Of a stretch of 64,000 bases of DNA, positions 18,134-27,471 are shown piece by piece (within the stretch, counting starts at the first letter, position 1; every line of letters begins with the position of its first letter). The stretch covers positions 1 to 64,000 of the forward strand of contig DXFX01000009.1 in the NCBI GenBank assembly GCA_019114245.1, in the 5' to 3' direction. This DNA is from Candidatus Borkfalkia faecipullorum. Its GTDB lineage: Bacteria; Bacillota; Clostridia; Christensenellales; Borkfalkiaceae. A program made the position numbers and the translations under genes. The notes under the pieces are model-generated. The model was given only the letters and a program-made list of their open reading frames with translations. It ran no database searches and was not told where the DNA came from.

Positions 18134-21067
18134 ATGGCAGAAAGTCAATTCACAAAGAAAAAAATCAAGCTGTTTCTCGTCGTCCTGGTGCTTGTGGCAA
18201 TTCTCTCCGTCGGGATGGGGGTAGGATTTTATTTCTATTACGGCCATGCCGTCGATGCGTCGGATATCTCTGTCTCTTTGCAGGACCGCATGAAGATAGG
18301 GGCGAGCTTTACGGTGGACGACATTCTCGAAAGCGAGGGCTATCGGTACGGTTGGATGAGATCGGATGTCGAGGTCACCGTTCTGGTGGAAAATGCCGCC
18401 TACGACGAACAGGACGAGACGTCGGGAGAGGAATATATCCCGACGCAGGGCATTCTCGATTATAACGACGGCACGCGTACCTTTACGGTGTGCGGCGTCG
18501 GGGCGGGGATCATCGATTTCAGAGATCCGTTTGACTCTTCCGTCAGCCTGCAGGTCCCGTTCAGAACGCGTTTTGACAACGGGGATACTTCCGAGATCCT
18601 GGAAGAAAACTATCCCGAACTGTTTGAAGACGGGTTCGTAGCCAAAGAAGAATTTGACGAGGTGACGGAACTGAGGCTGACAACTGTCCGTTCCTACGAT
18701 GTAGCCGAACTTTCCGCGTGCCGCAATTTATCCCGATTTGTTCTTTCTTCGGAAGAAGTGATCACGCTGAACGGTCTGCAATCGATTCCGTCCGCGGTCG
18801 ATGTGTATGTTACAGACGGCCTGTATGAAAAATACCTGACCGACGCCGCCTGGAACGATCAGGCAGACAGGGTGTATCCCATCGTGGATCTGAGCGAAGG
18901 GAAGCACACGATCGTCTTTGAATTCAACAGCGGCGCGATCGCCGCCGTCGGCGATGCGCCGCGGACGTATGCGAGCGTGTCGGACGGGGAGAGGATCGAT
19001 CTTGCGCAGTATCCCGTGATGCGTACGGGTTATACCCTTCTGGGTTGGTTTACGAGCGACGACGGCGGACAGACTTTCAGCGATTTCCGCCTGGATTCCG
19101 AGTATGCGATCCGCGACAATCTGAAAGTCTATGCAAAATGGCAGGCAAATACTTACGGGATCACTTATCACGATACAAAGTTCAACACGGATGTCCCTGC
19201 GTCGCAGACTCTGACATACGACGAGAGCGGCAGCCTTTCCGCCGATCTTTTGATGCACGACGGCTATACCTTCCTCGGTTGGGCGCTGACGGAAGGGGCG
19301 GCGGCTGTTTCTTTTGAGATCGGGGAGGAAGTGATCAATCTCGCGTCGGAAAACAATGCCGAAATCAATTTGTATGCGGTCTGGGCTGCAAACGCATACG
19401 ACATCGTTTATGACGGAAATGCTGTCGGCGTGACAAACGTTCCGTCCAGACAGGAGGACATCGCATTCGATACAGAGGTCCTCTTGTCCGCGCAGGAGCC
19501 GTACAGGCAGGGTTATACCTTCATCGGCTGGGCCGTCAGGGAAGATGCTCTCAGTTATGATTATCTGCCCGGCGAGACCGTAAAAAACCTCGTGTCCGAT
19601 TCCGATGGGACGGTGGTTCTCTATGCGGTCTGGAGCGCCAATACATACTCGATCCGCTACGACCCGAACGGCGGAGCAAACGCGCCCTTAGATCAGGAAA
19701 ATCTGATCTACGGGCAGGAGATCACCCTCTCTTCGTCGATCCCCGTGTGGCACGGAAGAAACTTTCTCGGCTGGTCCAGAGATCGGGATGCCGCCACCGC
19801 AAGCTATCTTGCAGGGGCAACCGTCTCCAATCTTGTGGCCGATGCGGGAGGTGCGGTCACGCTGTATGCGGTTTGGGAATATGACTCTTTCCGTATCAAA
19901 TATGACGCCAACGGAGGTGCGGATGCGCCCGATATCAGCTCTTACATTTCGTATAACAGTGCAAGCGCATTGTTGGCGTCCGGTAAACCCAATAGGACAG
20001 GTCATACCTTTATCGGGTGGTCGTATTCGTCCTCCGGCAATGTGGATTATGCGAGCGGACAGTCATTGAGCCAAGGCGAGATCAACGAGATGTACGATCA
20101 GGCAGACTCGGACGATAACATCCTTGTCCTGTACGCCTGCTGGTCTGTAAACTCGTACAAGATAACAGTGAAAAAAGACGGCGGCTCGGTGACAGGAGTG
20201 ACCAGCGGTTCGCGTTATCAGTACGATCAGCGGATCACCATAAAAATCAGCTATGATTATAAGAAAGACAGATATGTTGAGGTCGACGGGAAAAATTTAG
20301 GGGAAAAAGCTTCTCATTCCTTCAATATGCCGGCCCATGATATAACCATCAAAGTATATTCCAAAGAAGGATGCGTTGCGACGGGAACGCTGATCACTAC
20401 GGCGGATCTGAGGCAGGTCCCCATCGAAAGCCTGAAAGTCGGAGATAAGGTCCTTGCGTGGGATTTTGTCACCCAAAGCTTTGTGGAGACGGAAATCACT
20501 TTGTTTGTCTGTCACGGGGATAAAAGTTACGACGTCCTGAATCTGCAATTTGGCAACGGGTCAAAGCTCAGGACAATAGGCAATCATGTTCTGTTCGACG
20601 TGACGCAAAACGAGTATATTACGATCAACACCGACAATTACACGCAGTTCATGGGCCACGACTTTTTGTGCTACGATCTCTCGTCGGGCAAATATGCGGT
20701 ATCGCAGCTGACGCAGGCCGAAGTGACGCAGGAAGTCACAGGCTCGTATACCATCGTTACGGCACAATATTTCAATTACGTATCGGAAAATGTGGTCACG
20801 ACGTCGCCGACTGTTCCCGGATTGTACGAGTTGATCTCTTCGTATGTCATGGACGATCTCACATTCGATCTGGCGGAGTTTGAAAAAGACATTGCAGAAT
20901 ACGGACTATACGGATATGAAGTGTTTGAGGACCGTATGTCCTATGAACAGTTTGTACAGCTGTGCGGGCCGTATTTTAAACTTGCGGTCGAAAAAGGGTT
21001 CACGACCTTGGAGAAAATTCTGGAAGTGCTCGACTACATCGCACAGTGGATGGTATCGGGTGATTAG
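18134..21067 (+). CDS. Membrane-anchored InlB-type B-repeat protein with C-terminal Hint (intein/hedgehog-like) domain
   Basis: N-terminal TM; ~6 GYTFLGW...LYAVW repeats; EGCVATGTLITTADLRQVPIESLKVGDKVLAWD...TIGNHVLFDV Hint signature. Confidence 0.85.
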   Translation: MAESQFTKKKIKLFLVVLVLVAILSVGMGVGFYFYYGHAVDASDISVSLQDRMKIGASFTVDDILESEGYRYGWMRSDVEVTVLVENAAYDEQDETSGEEYIPTQGILDYNDGTRTFTVCGVGAGIIDFRDPFDSSVSLQVPFRTRFDNGDTSEILEENYPELFEDGFVAKEEFDEVTELRLTTVRSYDVAELSACRNLSRFVLSSEEVITLNGLQSIPSAVDVYVTDGLYEKYLTDAAWNDQADRVYPIVDLSEGKHTIVFEFNSGAIAAVGDAPRTYASVSDGERIDLAQYPVMRTGYTLLGWFTSDDGGQTFSDFRLDSEYAIRDNLKVYAKWQANTYGITYHDTKFNTDVPASQTLTYDESGSLSADLLMHDGYTFLGWALTEGAAAVSFEIGEEVINLASENNAEINLYAVWAANAYDIVYDGNAVGVTNVPSRQEDIAFDTEVLLSAQEPYRQGYTFIGWAVREDALSYDYLPGETVKNLVSDSDGTVVLYAVWSANTYSIRYDPNGGANAPLDQENLIYGQEITLSSSIPVWHGRNFLGWSRDRDAATASYLAGATVSNLVADAGGAVTLYAVWEYDSFRIKYDANGGADAPDISSYISYNSASALLASGKPNRTGHTFIGWSYSSSGNVDYASGQSLSQGEINEMYDQADSDDNILVLYACWSVNSYKITVKKDGGSVTGVTSGSRYQYDQRITIKISYDYKKDRYVEVDGKNLGEKASHSFNMPAHDITIKVYSKEGCVATGTLITTADLRQVPIESLKVGDKVLAWDFVTQSFVETEITLFVCHGDKSYDVLNLQFGNGSKLRTIGNHVLFDVTQNEYITINTDNYTQFMGHDFLCYDLSSGKYAVSQLTQAEVTQEVTGSYTIVTAQYFNYVSENVVTTSPTVPGLYELISSYVMDDLTFDLAEFEKDIAEYGLYGYEVFEDRMSYEQFVQLCGPYFKLAVEKGFTTLEKILEVLDYIAQWMVSGD

Positions 21068-21070
21068 GAT

Positions 21071-22075
21071 ATGAGCAGGATAAACATAGCAAATTTAAAA
21101 AATTTTTATTCGGAAAAGCTTGAAGCGCAGCACTTCCAGGTGTATGCCGATTGTGTCGGAAATCTCTTGCAGGGAAAGCTCCGCACTGTCGTTACGCTGG
21201 AAATGACGGAAAAGAACCGACAGGCAGCAGAGAGCGTGGTGGAAGCGATCGTGTACGGCTGTCCGGAGCTGTTTTTCATCGAACAGGAGGTCCGCACTTC
21301 GTGGTCGGGAAATCAGCTGACTCTGGATTTTAAAAACAAGTACCCGAAGGAAAACATCGGTGAGTTGTGGGAGAAACTGAATGCGGAAACAGACCGCATC
21401 TGCGCCATCATCAACAAGTTCCAGACCGTCTATGATAAGCTCAATCGTCTGAACGATTATCTCTGCGCGCGCGTCAAGCCCGTAAGTTCTTTTGAGAGGA
21501 GCGAGCTCGGCGACGCATACGGGGCGCTGATTTTGAAGCAGGCCCGCTGCGAGGGGTTTGCCAAGGCCGCAAAGCTGATCCTGGACCGATGCGGCATTCC
21601 GAGCCTGATCGCAAAGGGCGAGGCGGATTCCGGGTGCAGGCGGGAGCCGCACGCCTGGAACATCGCCGCCTGCGGGGACGCGTTCTATCACTTCGATTTT
21701 ACGTGGAACGCGGGGTATGCCGCGCATGGCATCCCGGGCGCCGATTATATGTTTCTGGACGATCGCGATTGCGGATTGCAGCATTTTCCCGATCACAAAT
21801 ATCCCGCCTGTACGGATGCAGGCAAGACGTTCTGGGCGGTCAACAACGGAATTTTGAAGTATCATTCCGATCTGTCCCGCATCAGGCTGGTGCCGTTCGG
21901 GCGCAATTATATGGCCGCCGCAAAACTGCCGCGCAAGCTCTCGCAATACGAGTATGAAAACGAAGTTTTCGGCTGGATGGTCAACGAACTGTCCGCGCAC
22001 AGTTACGCAAGCACGTTCAGCTATCGCTACAATCAGGTGTTTCAAGTACTTTTCTTTTATTTCATCAACGGCTAA
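21071..22075 (+). CDS. Transglutaminase-like (papain-fold) protein
   Basis: ARCEGFAKAAKLILDRCGIP ... EPHAWNIAACGDAFYHFDFTWN (Cys-His-Asp pattern). Confidence 0.8.
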   Translation: MSRINIANLKNFYSEKLEAQHFQVYADCVGNLLQGKLRTVVTLEMTEKNRQAAESVVEAIVYGCPELFFIEQEVRTSWSGNQLTLDFKNKYPKENIGELWEKLNAETDRICAIINKFQTVYDKLNRLNDYLCARVKPVSSFERSELGDAYGALILKQARCEGFAKAAKLILDRCGIPSLIAKGEADSGCRREPHAWNIAACGDAFYHFDFTWNAGYAAHGIPGADYMFLDDRDCGLQHFPDHKYPACTDAGKTFWAVNNGILKYHSDLSRIRLVPFGRNYMAAAKLPRKLSQYEYENEVFGWMVNELSAHSYASTFSYRYNQVFQVLFFYFING

Positions 22076-22089
22076 GGAGGATGATCGTT

Positions 22090-22389
22090 ATGGACAAGCA
22101 AACGGTATTGGATTTCAGAAATGACTTTATGAGGTATACAGACCTCACTGCCGCGCAGATTTCTGTTCTCGCGCCCGTTCTTTACGGACAGGAGGACAGA
22201 TACTATGAGGCCTGCGTACAGTTTTTGAAGAAAGGGGAAATGCAGAACCTTACTTACGGGGAGTATTCGACCGACCTCATCATGAAAGGGATGCGTTGCT
22301 CTTATCCCGAAGCGCTCGTGATCATGCGCAATATGGAGCAATTCCCGGACTACGCAGACTTTTTCTTCGTGCCGAGAATGGTGGAGTGA
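22090..22389 (+). CDS. Small hypothetical protein
   Basis: AAGGAGG ribosome-binding site 9 nt before ATG 22090; between co-directional genes. Confidence 0.6.
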   Translation: MDKQTVLDFRNDFMRYTDLTAAQISVLAPVLYGQEDRYYEACVQFLKKGEMQNLTYGEYSTDLIMKGMRCSYPEALVIMRNMEQFPDYADFFFVPRMVE

Positions 22390-22395
22390 TGCGCT

Positions 22396-23724
22396 ATGGG
22401 AACAGAAAACACCGCATTGGGTCAGCAAGCGGGGAAAGTCACGTTTGACGCGTCCGATTACAGGACGTATTTATCGTACGAAAAATTTCAGGGACTCTCC
22501 TCTGATCAGAGAGAAGCCCTTTTCAAGTTTGCGTCACAGCAGACTGCTGACGAAAAGGGCTTGAAGCAAGTGGATTTTGAGGCAGAAAGGGTGCTGCCCG
22601 ATAAAGACGGCAGGCTCTGGGGCGGGTCGTGTTCTCAAAAATTCAGCCAGATCATCAAGAAGTTTGAAGGTCATGAACTTTCGATGAATTCGTACTGCTG
22701 GAATCGGGACAGCATAACTGCCCCGTATTCGTCTTGCAGAACGATGTATCACGAGTTGGAGCACGCCGCGCAGTTTGAACGTTCCATTGACAGGGGGATC
22801 AAAAACAGCGATCCCGCTGCGCTGGAAATGCGTCTCAACGACGGTCATTACTATCGTTCGAACGGCGACAAGGCCGTCCTGACTCCGACAGGTCTGACGT
22901 TGAGCAAGCGCTTCGGAAACGCGGCGGACGCGAACAACAACATCGATTTTCATTTGTACCAGGCACAGGCGTGCGAGACGGAGGCGCGGCGCGCGGGGAT
23001 CCGCGGGCTGGAAGAAATGCAGAAATACAATCGGGAACACGGAATTTCCGATTATCATCTGGATGCGTATGTGAGCGCGGCAAAGGCGGAAGAAGCACAT
23101 ATCAACCGTTCGATCATGAAAGATCTGGGGATGCACCCGCGCGAACAGATGGCGAAAGAACAGCTCTCTCAGATCCCGAAAAGCAAGATCTCGGAAGAGG
23201 ACAGGGCGAGAGTGCTTCAATACGCGCGCGAAAAAGACTACGAGATGGCAAGCGAAGTTCTGCGCGACAATGCGCGCGGACAAATTTCCGAAGAGGAAGT
23301 CCGCGAACAGTTCGACAAGAACATAGGGTATCCCGACTTTTTCGAATCGCAGGAATATCAAAGCAAAAAGGCAACCTATGCGGAACGCCTCAATTATCAG
23401 ATGCCCAAATACAGGTGGAGCGAGAATGCCTCGGAAAACGAGAACTCTCAATCGTTTTTTGACAGTCTGGCAAGCAAAGTCGAGGGCAAGATCGAAGAAA
23501 AGCTCGACAATGTGCCGGGAGAGAAATTTTTCTCGGGCATCGAGCGGCGGGCCGAGGGGAATGCAGGCGGTCAAAACGCCGCCGCGGCGTCCTTGGAGGA
23601 AACGCAGGGGAAATCCGATTTCTTTGACAGGACAGAGTCCGGGCAGACAGCGGAAAAGTCCGCTTCCGCATCGGCGGAGGAAGAAGCGCGCAAGCGCGGC
23701 GCGGGGCAGGGACAGACGCTGTGA
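22396..23724 (+). CDS. Putative HExxH metallopeptidase-like protein
   Basis: CRTMYHELEHAAQFERS with downstream QACETEARRAG. Confidence 0.6.
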   Translation: MGTENTALGQQAGKVTFDASDYRTYLSYEKFQGLSSDQREALFKFASQQTADEKGLKQVDFEAERVLPDKDGRLWGGSCSQKFSQIIKKFEGHELSMNSYCWNRDSITAPYSSCRTMYHELEHAAQFERSIDRGIKNSDPAALEMRLNDGHYYRSNGDKAVLTPTGLTLSKRFGNAADANNNIDFHLYQAQACETEARRAGIRGLEEMQKYNREHGISDYHLDAYVSAAKAEEAHINRSIMKDLGMHPREQMAKEQLSQIPKSKISEEDRARVLQYAREKDYEMASEVLRDNARGQISEEEVREQFDKNIGYPDFFESQEYQSKKATYAERLNYQMPKYRWSENASENENSQSFFDSLASKVEGKIEEKLDNVPGEKFFSGIERRAEGNAGGQNAAAASLEETQGKSDFFDRTESGQTAEKSASASAEEEARKRGAGQGQTL

Positions 23725-23768
23725 CCGCGCCCGAAAGGGCGGAGAGGATACTGTAACGGTGGGGTGTT

Positions 23769-25094
23769 ATGATCGTACAGAAAAATGTTTTGGAAGGGAG
23801 CACGCTGTCGCAGAACAGGCAGCCTGAAATTCATCACGGCACGGTCGAGATCGGCGGAACGTGCAACGGAGCGCCCGCCTGTTTTCGCATGAACGACGAA
23901 ATATTGAGCAAGCACGTCATGCTGATCGGCGGTACGGGCTGCGGCAAGACAAATACTTTTTTGCACATTGTCAGCCAGCTGCAAGCGTCCATGACGCCCG
24001 ACGACGTGATGGTCATTTTCGATACAAAGGGGGACTATCACAGTTATTTTTACCGCAGCGGGAGAGATCGTGTGATCTCTGCTTCGGAGAAAGACCCCGC
24101 CGACGTGTGGAACCTGTTCGATGAGATCCTTCTGGACGGGACAGACAGGGACAGGGTGGAGGAAAATGTTCAGGAGATCGCCTGGGGGTTGTTTGCGGAA
24201 ACCATCCGCAAAGACAACAGCAATCCCTTTTTCCCCAACGCGGCAAGGGATCTCTTTTCGGCGATCCTGACCTGTATGGTGCGCAATGCGGCGGGGAACG
24301 AAGAGCTCAGGGAGCGGCGGCTGAACAATGCGTTTTTACGGAAATGTCTGGACGCGCTGACGGTAGACGGTCTGCGCGATATGCTGAAAGGCAACAGCGA
24401 TCAGGAGGCCGTCCTCACCTATGTCGGGGACGGACAAAACCCGCAGGGACTGGGCGTTTTTGCGGAACTTCAGACGGTGCTGCGCCGCATCCTGATCGGC
24501 GCCTTCGCGCAAAAGGGCAGTTTTTCCATGCGTCGGTTCATAAGGGAACGCAATGCGCGCACGCTCTTTATCGAGTACGATCTGTCGCACGGTTCAATGC
24601 TCATCCCGATCTATAAATTGCTGATTGACCTCGCGCTGAAAGAAGCCATGGGCGAAAACGCCAGGAAAAGAAAGAATACGGGAAACGTCTACGTATTCTG
24701 CGACGAATTCAAGCTCCTGCCCGACCTCATGCACATCGAAGATGCGGTCAATTTCGGGCGTTCGCTCGGGATCAAGGTCTTTGCGGGCCTGCAGAGCATC
24801 GACCAGCTCGAAGAAAATTACGGGGAAGCGCGCGCCAAAAATATCGTTGCGGGGTTTTCCAGCATTCTGGCATTCCGCGCAAACGACAGGAACACGCGCG
24901 AATTTATATCGGGCAAGTTCGGAAAGAATTATATCATGGAGCAAAACGTCTCGATCGGCAATACGATCGTTGAAGAAAAGCGGATCGGGAACGTCGTGGA
25001 GGATTGGGAACTCAGCAATCTGAGCGTCGGAGAAGCGGTAGCGGGGCTGCTGGCAAATCCGCCGTTCCGTTTTCGGTTCGATTTATTCAGATAG
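23769..25094 (+). CDS. VirD4/TraG/TrwB-like coupling-type P-loop ATPase
   Basis: VMLIGGTGCGKTNTFLHI Walker A; VMVIFDTKGDY; VYVFCDEFKLLPDL Walker B; GLQSIDQLEENYG. Confidence 0.8.
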   Translation: MIVQKNVLEGSTLSQNRQPEIHHGTVEIGGTCNGAPACFRMNDEILSKHVMLIGGTGCGKTNTFLHIVSQLQASMTPDDVMVIFDTKGDYHSYFYRSGRDRVISASEKDPADVWNLFDEILLDGTDRDRVEENVQEIAWGLFAETIRKDNSNPFFPNAARDLFSAILTCMVRNAAGNEELRERRLNNAFLRKCLDALTVDGLRDMLKGNSDQEAVLTYVGDGQNPQGLGVFAELQTVLRRILIGAFAQKGSFSMRRFIRERNARTLFIEYDLSHGSMLIPIYKLLIDLALKEAMGENARKRKNTGNVYVFCDEFKLLPDLMHIEDAVNFGRSLGIKVFAGLQSIDQLEENYGEARAKNIVAGFSSILAFRANDRNTREFISGKFGKNYIMEQNVSIGNTIVEEKRIGNVVEDWELSNLSVGEAVAGLLANPPFRFRFDLFR

Positions 25095-25108
25095 GGAAGC
25101 GGGAGAAA

Positions 25109-26629
25109 ATGTTTATTATTCAATGGATCATAGGGTTTTTTCGCGGAATTTTCAACAGACACAGGGCGCGGAGAAGAACGCATGAACTGCTTGCGCAAAA
25201 CCAGCGGGCAAGGGACGTAATGCTTTATTACGATTCCCCCGTAGAAGCGTTTTACGCGCTGGATATGGAGGGGAATATCATCGTATCGGGAAACAACGCC
25301 GCCCTGCGCAACCGCGTGCTCACTGCGGCAGCCTATCATCGTTGTCAGAGGCGGATCCCCGTCATTATTCTGCACTGCGGCAATAAGGCGCTCGAAAGGC
25401 TGGTGGCAGACGCTTATGAAAGGGAGCGGGCGCCCCATATCATCAACGCCGAACACCCGGAATACGATCCGTTTACGGAACTTCGCAAGGAAGAGATCTC
25501 GCAGATGGTCATATCCTCTTCCGGCAGCGACAACAAGGTGGAACGCATCGGCGGTCTGTATATCAACGGCCTGACCGATTATCTTCTGGCAAGAGGGCGC
25601 CGCCCGATGGTGAGGAGCTATATCTCTTGCCCGCACGATGCAATTCTGTCGCGCGTGATGGAACACCGCGCGGACGGCTCGATGTCGGAAGCGGATGCAA
25701 CGCGCATCAGCTCGGAGATCACGCAGGGCAAAGCCGAGCAGGGGAATGTAGAGCAGTATTTCCGCGTCCTGGATACGCAGGCGTCCTGCATTCTGGCGCG
25801 AAAGGCGGAGGATGCAATCAGTATCCGAAAGGCGATCGAGGAGGGCAAGACGATCATGCTGGACATCGTTTCTGCCTCCAATATTCTTTTGATCAATCTC
25901 CTGGTTCAGGAAATAACGGATGCAATGGCGCGCGGCAAGCGCTTTTTGCTCGCGATCGACGGCATCCCCGTGGATGCGTCGGAAGGCCTGGCGCGCCTGA
26001 TGAAAAACTATTCAAACGCCTGCAATTTCGTATATTCCTCTTCGGATTTTTATGCGGACACGCAGAGTACGGCAAACACCTTTGAGACGCTTCTTGCAAA
26101 GGCGAACATGGTGTATGTCATGCAACACAGCGCGGCGCAGTCAGGGAAAAAGTTTTCGGAATATTTCGGTCAATATCGTCCTGTCGAGATCAACACGACC
26201 TATGTCAGCGGTACCGTGTATCCCACTTACGGACAGCTCTTGCCGGGGACCAATTCTTCCGATGTGCAAACGACGCAGCTCACAGACAGGCCGAGAATCG
26301 AAGAGCGGGACATCGCAGAACTTGCGCTCGATGAAATGTTTATCAAACGCAATTCCGAGCACGAGATCATGCGCGTGCGTTGTACGGCGGGGGAGGCAAC
26401 GGGAATGTACGAGGCGCCGCGCAGGCGGGGCAGGTGGCCGAGGTTGCCCGCTGTCGGCGTAAACTGGGCGTTATTCGTCTTGCTGCTGCTCGTTCCGCCC
26501 GCAGCATTTATCTATCTGTTTGCGGTAGGCGGCAGGGTAGGGAAGATCGTAAGCGCAATCGTCCTGGTGCTTATGCTTGTGGGTGTCATTGTATCAAACG
26601 TTTTAAGCTATATTGCTTTATCGGGCTGA
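25109..26629 (+). CDS. Membrane-anchored protein, probable catalytically inactive paralogue of the VirD4-like ATPase
   Basis: GNIIVSGNNAALRNRVL at Walker A position lacks GxxxxGK[ST]; FLLAIDGIPVDASEGLARLMKNYSNACNFVYSSSDFYAD aligns by eye with the partner's Walker B region; C-terminal TM helices. Confidence 0.55.
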   Translation: MFIIQWIIGFFRGIFNRHRARRRTHELLAQNQRARDVMLYYDSPVEAFYALDMEGNIIVSGNNAALRNRVLTAAAYHRCQRRIPVIILHCGNKALERLVADAYERERAPHIINAEHPEYDPFTELRKEEISQMVISSSGSDNKVERIGGLYINGLTDYLLARGRRPMVRSYISCPHDAILSRVMEHRADGSMSEADATRISSEITQGKAEQGNVEQYFRVLDTQASCILARKAEDAISIRKAIEEGKTIMLDIVSASNILLINLLVQEITDAMARGKRFLLAIDGIPVDASEGLARLMKNYSNACNFVYSSSDFYADTQSTANTFETLLAKANMVYVMQHSAAQSGKKFSEYFGQYRPVEINTTYVSGTVYPTYGQLLPGTNSSDVQTTQLTDRPRIEERDIAELALDEMFIKRNSEHEIMRVRCTAGEATGMYEAPRRRGRWPRLPAVGVNWALFVLLLLVPPAAFIYLFAVGGRVGKIVSAIVLVLMLVGVIVSNVLSYIALSG

Positions 26630-26652
26630 ACAAACAGGAAAGGAACAAAGCG

Positions 26653-26686
26653 AAGCCGCCGAAAGTTTTTCGGCGGCTTTATTTTT
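26653..26686 (+). terminator. Rho-independent terminator closing the large operon
   Basis: aagccgccg-aaagttttt-cggcggctt then tatttttcc. Confidence 0.85.
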
Positions 26687-26733
26687 CCGTTTTTCCCTTG
26701 TAATTTTTCTTTTATCTTTCTGACGGTTTTTGA

Positions 26734-26766
26734 TTGACAAAAATAGTTCTATATAGTACTATATAG
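26734..26766 (+). promoter_or_regulatory. Sigma-A promoter overlapped by 18-bp perfect palindrome (probable MarR operator)
   Basis: TTGACA (26734-26739), 17 nt, TACTAT (26757-26762); palindrome CTATATAGTACTATATAG at 26749-26766. Confidence 0.8.
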
Positions 26767-26814
26767 ACGGAAAAATCCTGAGGGAAAAGCGTTTTGCGCG
26801 AAAAAGGGGGAACG

Positions 26815-27471
26815 GTGATAAAAATTAAGGACAAAATAAAAAATCTGAACGTCGTCATCGGATGTCCGATAGGGTGCAGGTACTGTTACGCAAGAAATAA
26901 TTGCCGCAGATTTCACATCACAGACGACTTCAATAAGCCCGAATTTTTTGAAAACAAACTCAGGCTGTTTGAAAGCAGGCAGCCGAAAGTATTCCTGCTT
27001 ACGGGCATGAGCGACCTCGCGTACTGGAAAGGGGAATGGATAAAAAAGGTATTGGCAAAGGCGGCGGAAACGCCGCAGAACACATATCTTTTTCTGACCA
27101 AGCGCCCCGAAATGCTGGATATACAGACGCCGTCGGAAAATGTATGGTTCGGCGTTACGGTCACCTGTGCGGCGGAGCGCGGGCGCATTGCGGCGCTGAA
27201 AAGCAATGTTCGGGCAAAACATTATCATGTAACGTTCGAGCCGCTTTCGGACGAAGTGGGACAGACAGACCTGAGCGGGATCGGCTGGGTGGTCATCGGC
27301 ACGGAAACGGGCAGCTGCAGGGGGAAGACCCCCACGCAAAAAAGCTGGGCGGAAGGGCTGGCGGAGCAGGCGCTTTCTGCGGGCATTCCCGTATTCATGA
27401 AGGAAGATCTGTGCGGGATCCTGCCCGAAAGTCAAATGATTCAGCAATTTCCAAAGGAGTTCGGACTATGA
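26815..27471 (+). CDS. DUF5131-like (phage Gp37/Gp68-like) radical SAM protein
   Basis: VIGCPIGCRYCYARNNCRRF; YLFLTKRPE; WFGVTV; WVVIGTETG; GTG start after gggggaac. Confidence 0.75.
   Translation: MIKIKDKIKNLNVVIGCPIGCRYCYARNNCRRFHITDDFNKPEFFENKLRLFESRQPKVFLLTGMSDLAYWKGEWIKKVLAKAAETPQNTYLFLTKRPEMLDIQTPSENVWFGVTVTCAAERGRIAALKSNVRAKHYHVTFEPLSDEVGQTDLSGIGWVVIGTETGSCRGKTPTQKSWAEGLAEQALSAGIPVFMKEDLCGILPESQMIQQFPKEFGL

Noticed and set aside
20372-21067. Splicing intein interrupting a host protein
   Set aside because: No recognisable C-extein or His-Asn-Cys/Ser/Thr splice junction and no homing endonuclease; a C-terminal Hint-type domain fits better.
23769-26629. Integrated conjugative element
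   Set aside because: VirD4-like ATPase is present, but no relaxase, VirB4, channel proteins, integrase or att-like repeats seen in the window.
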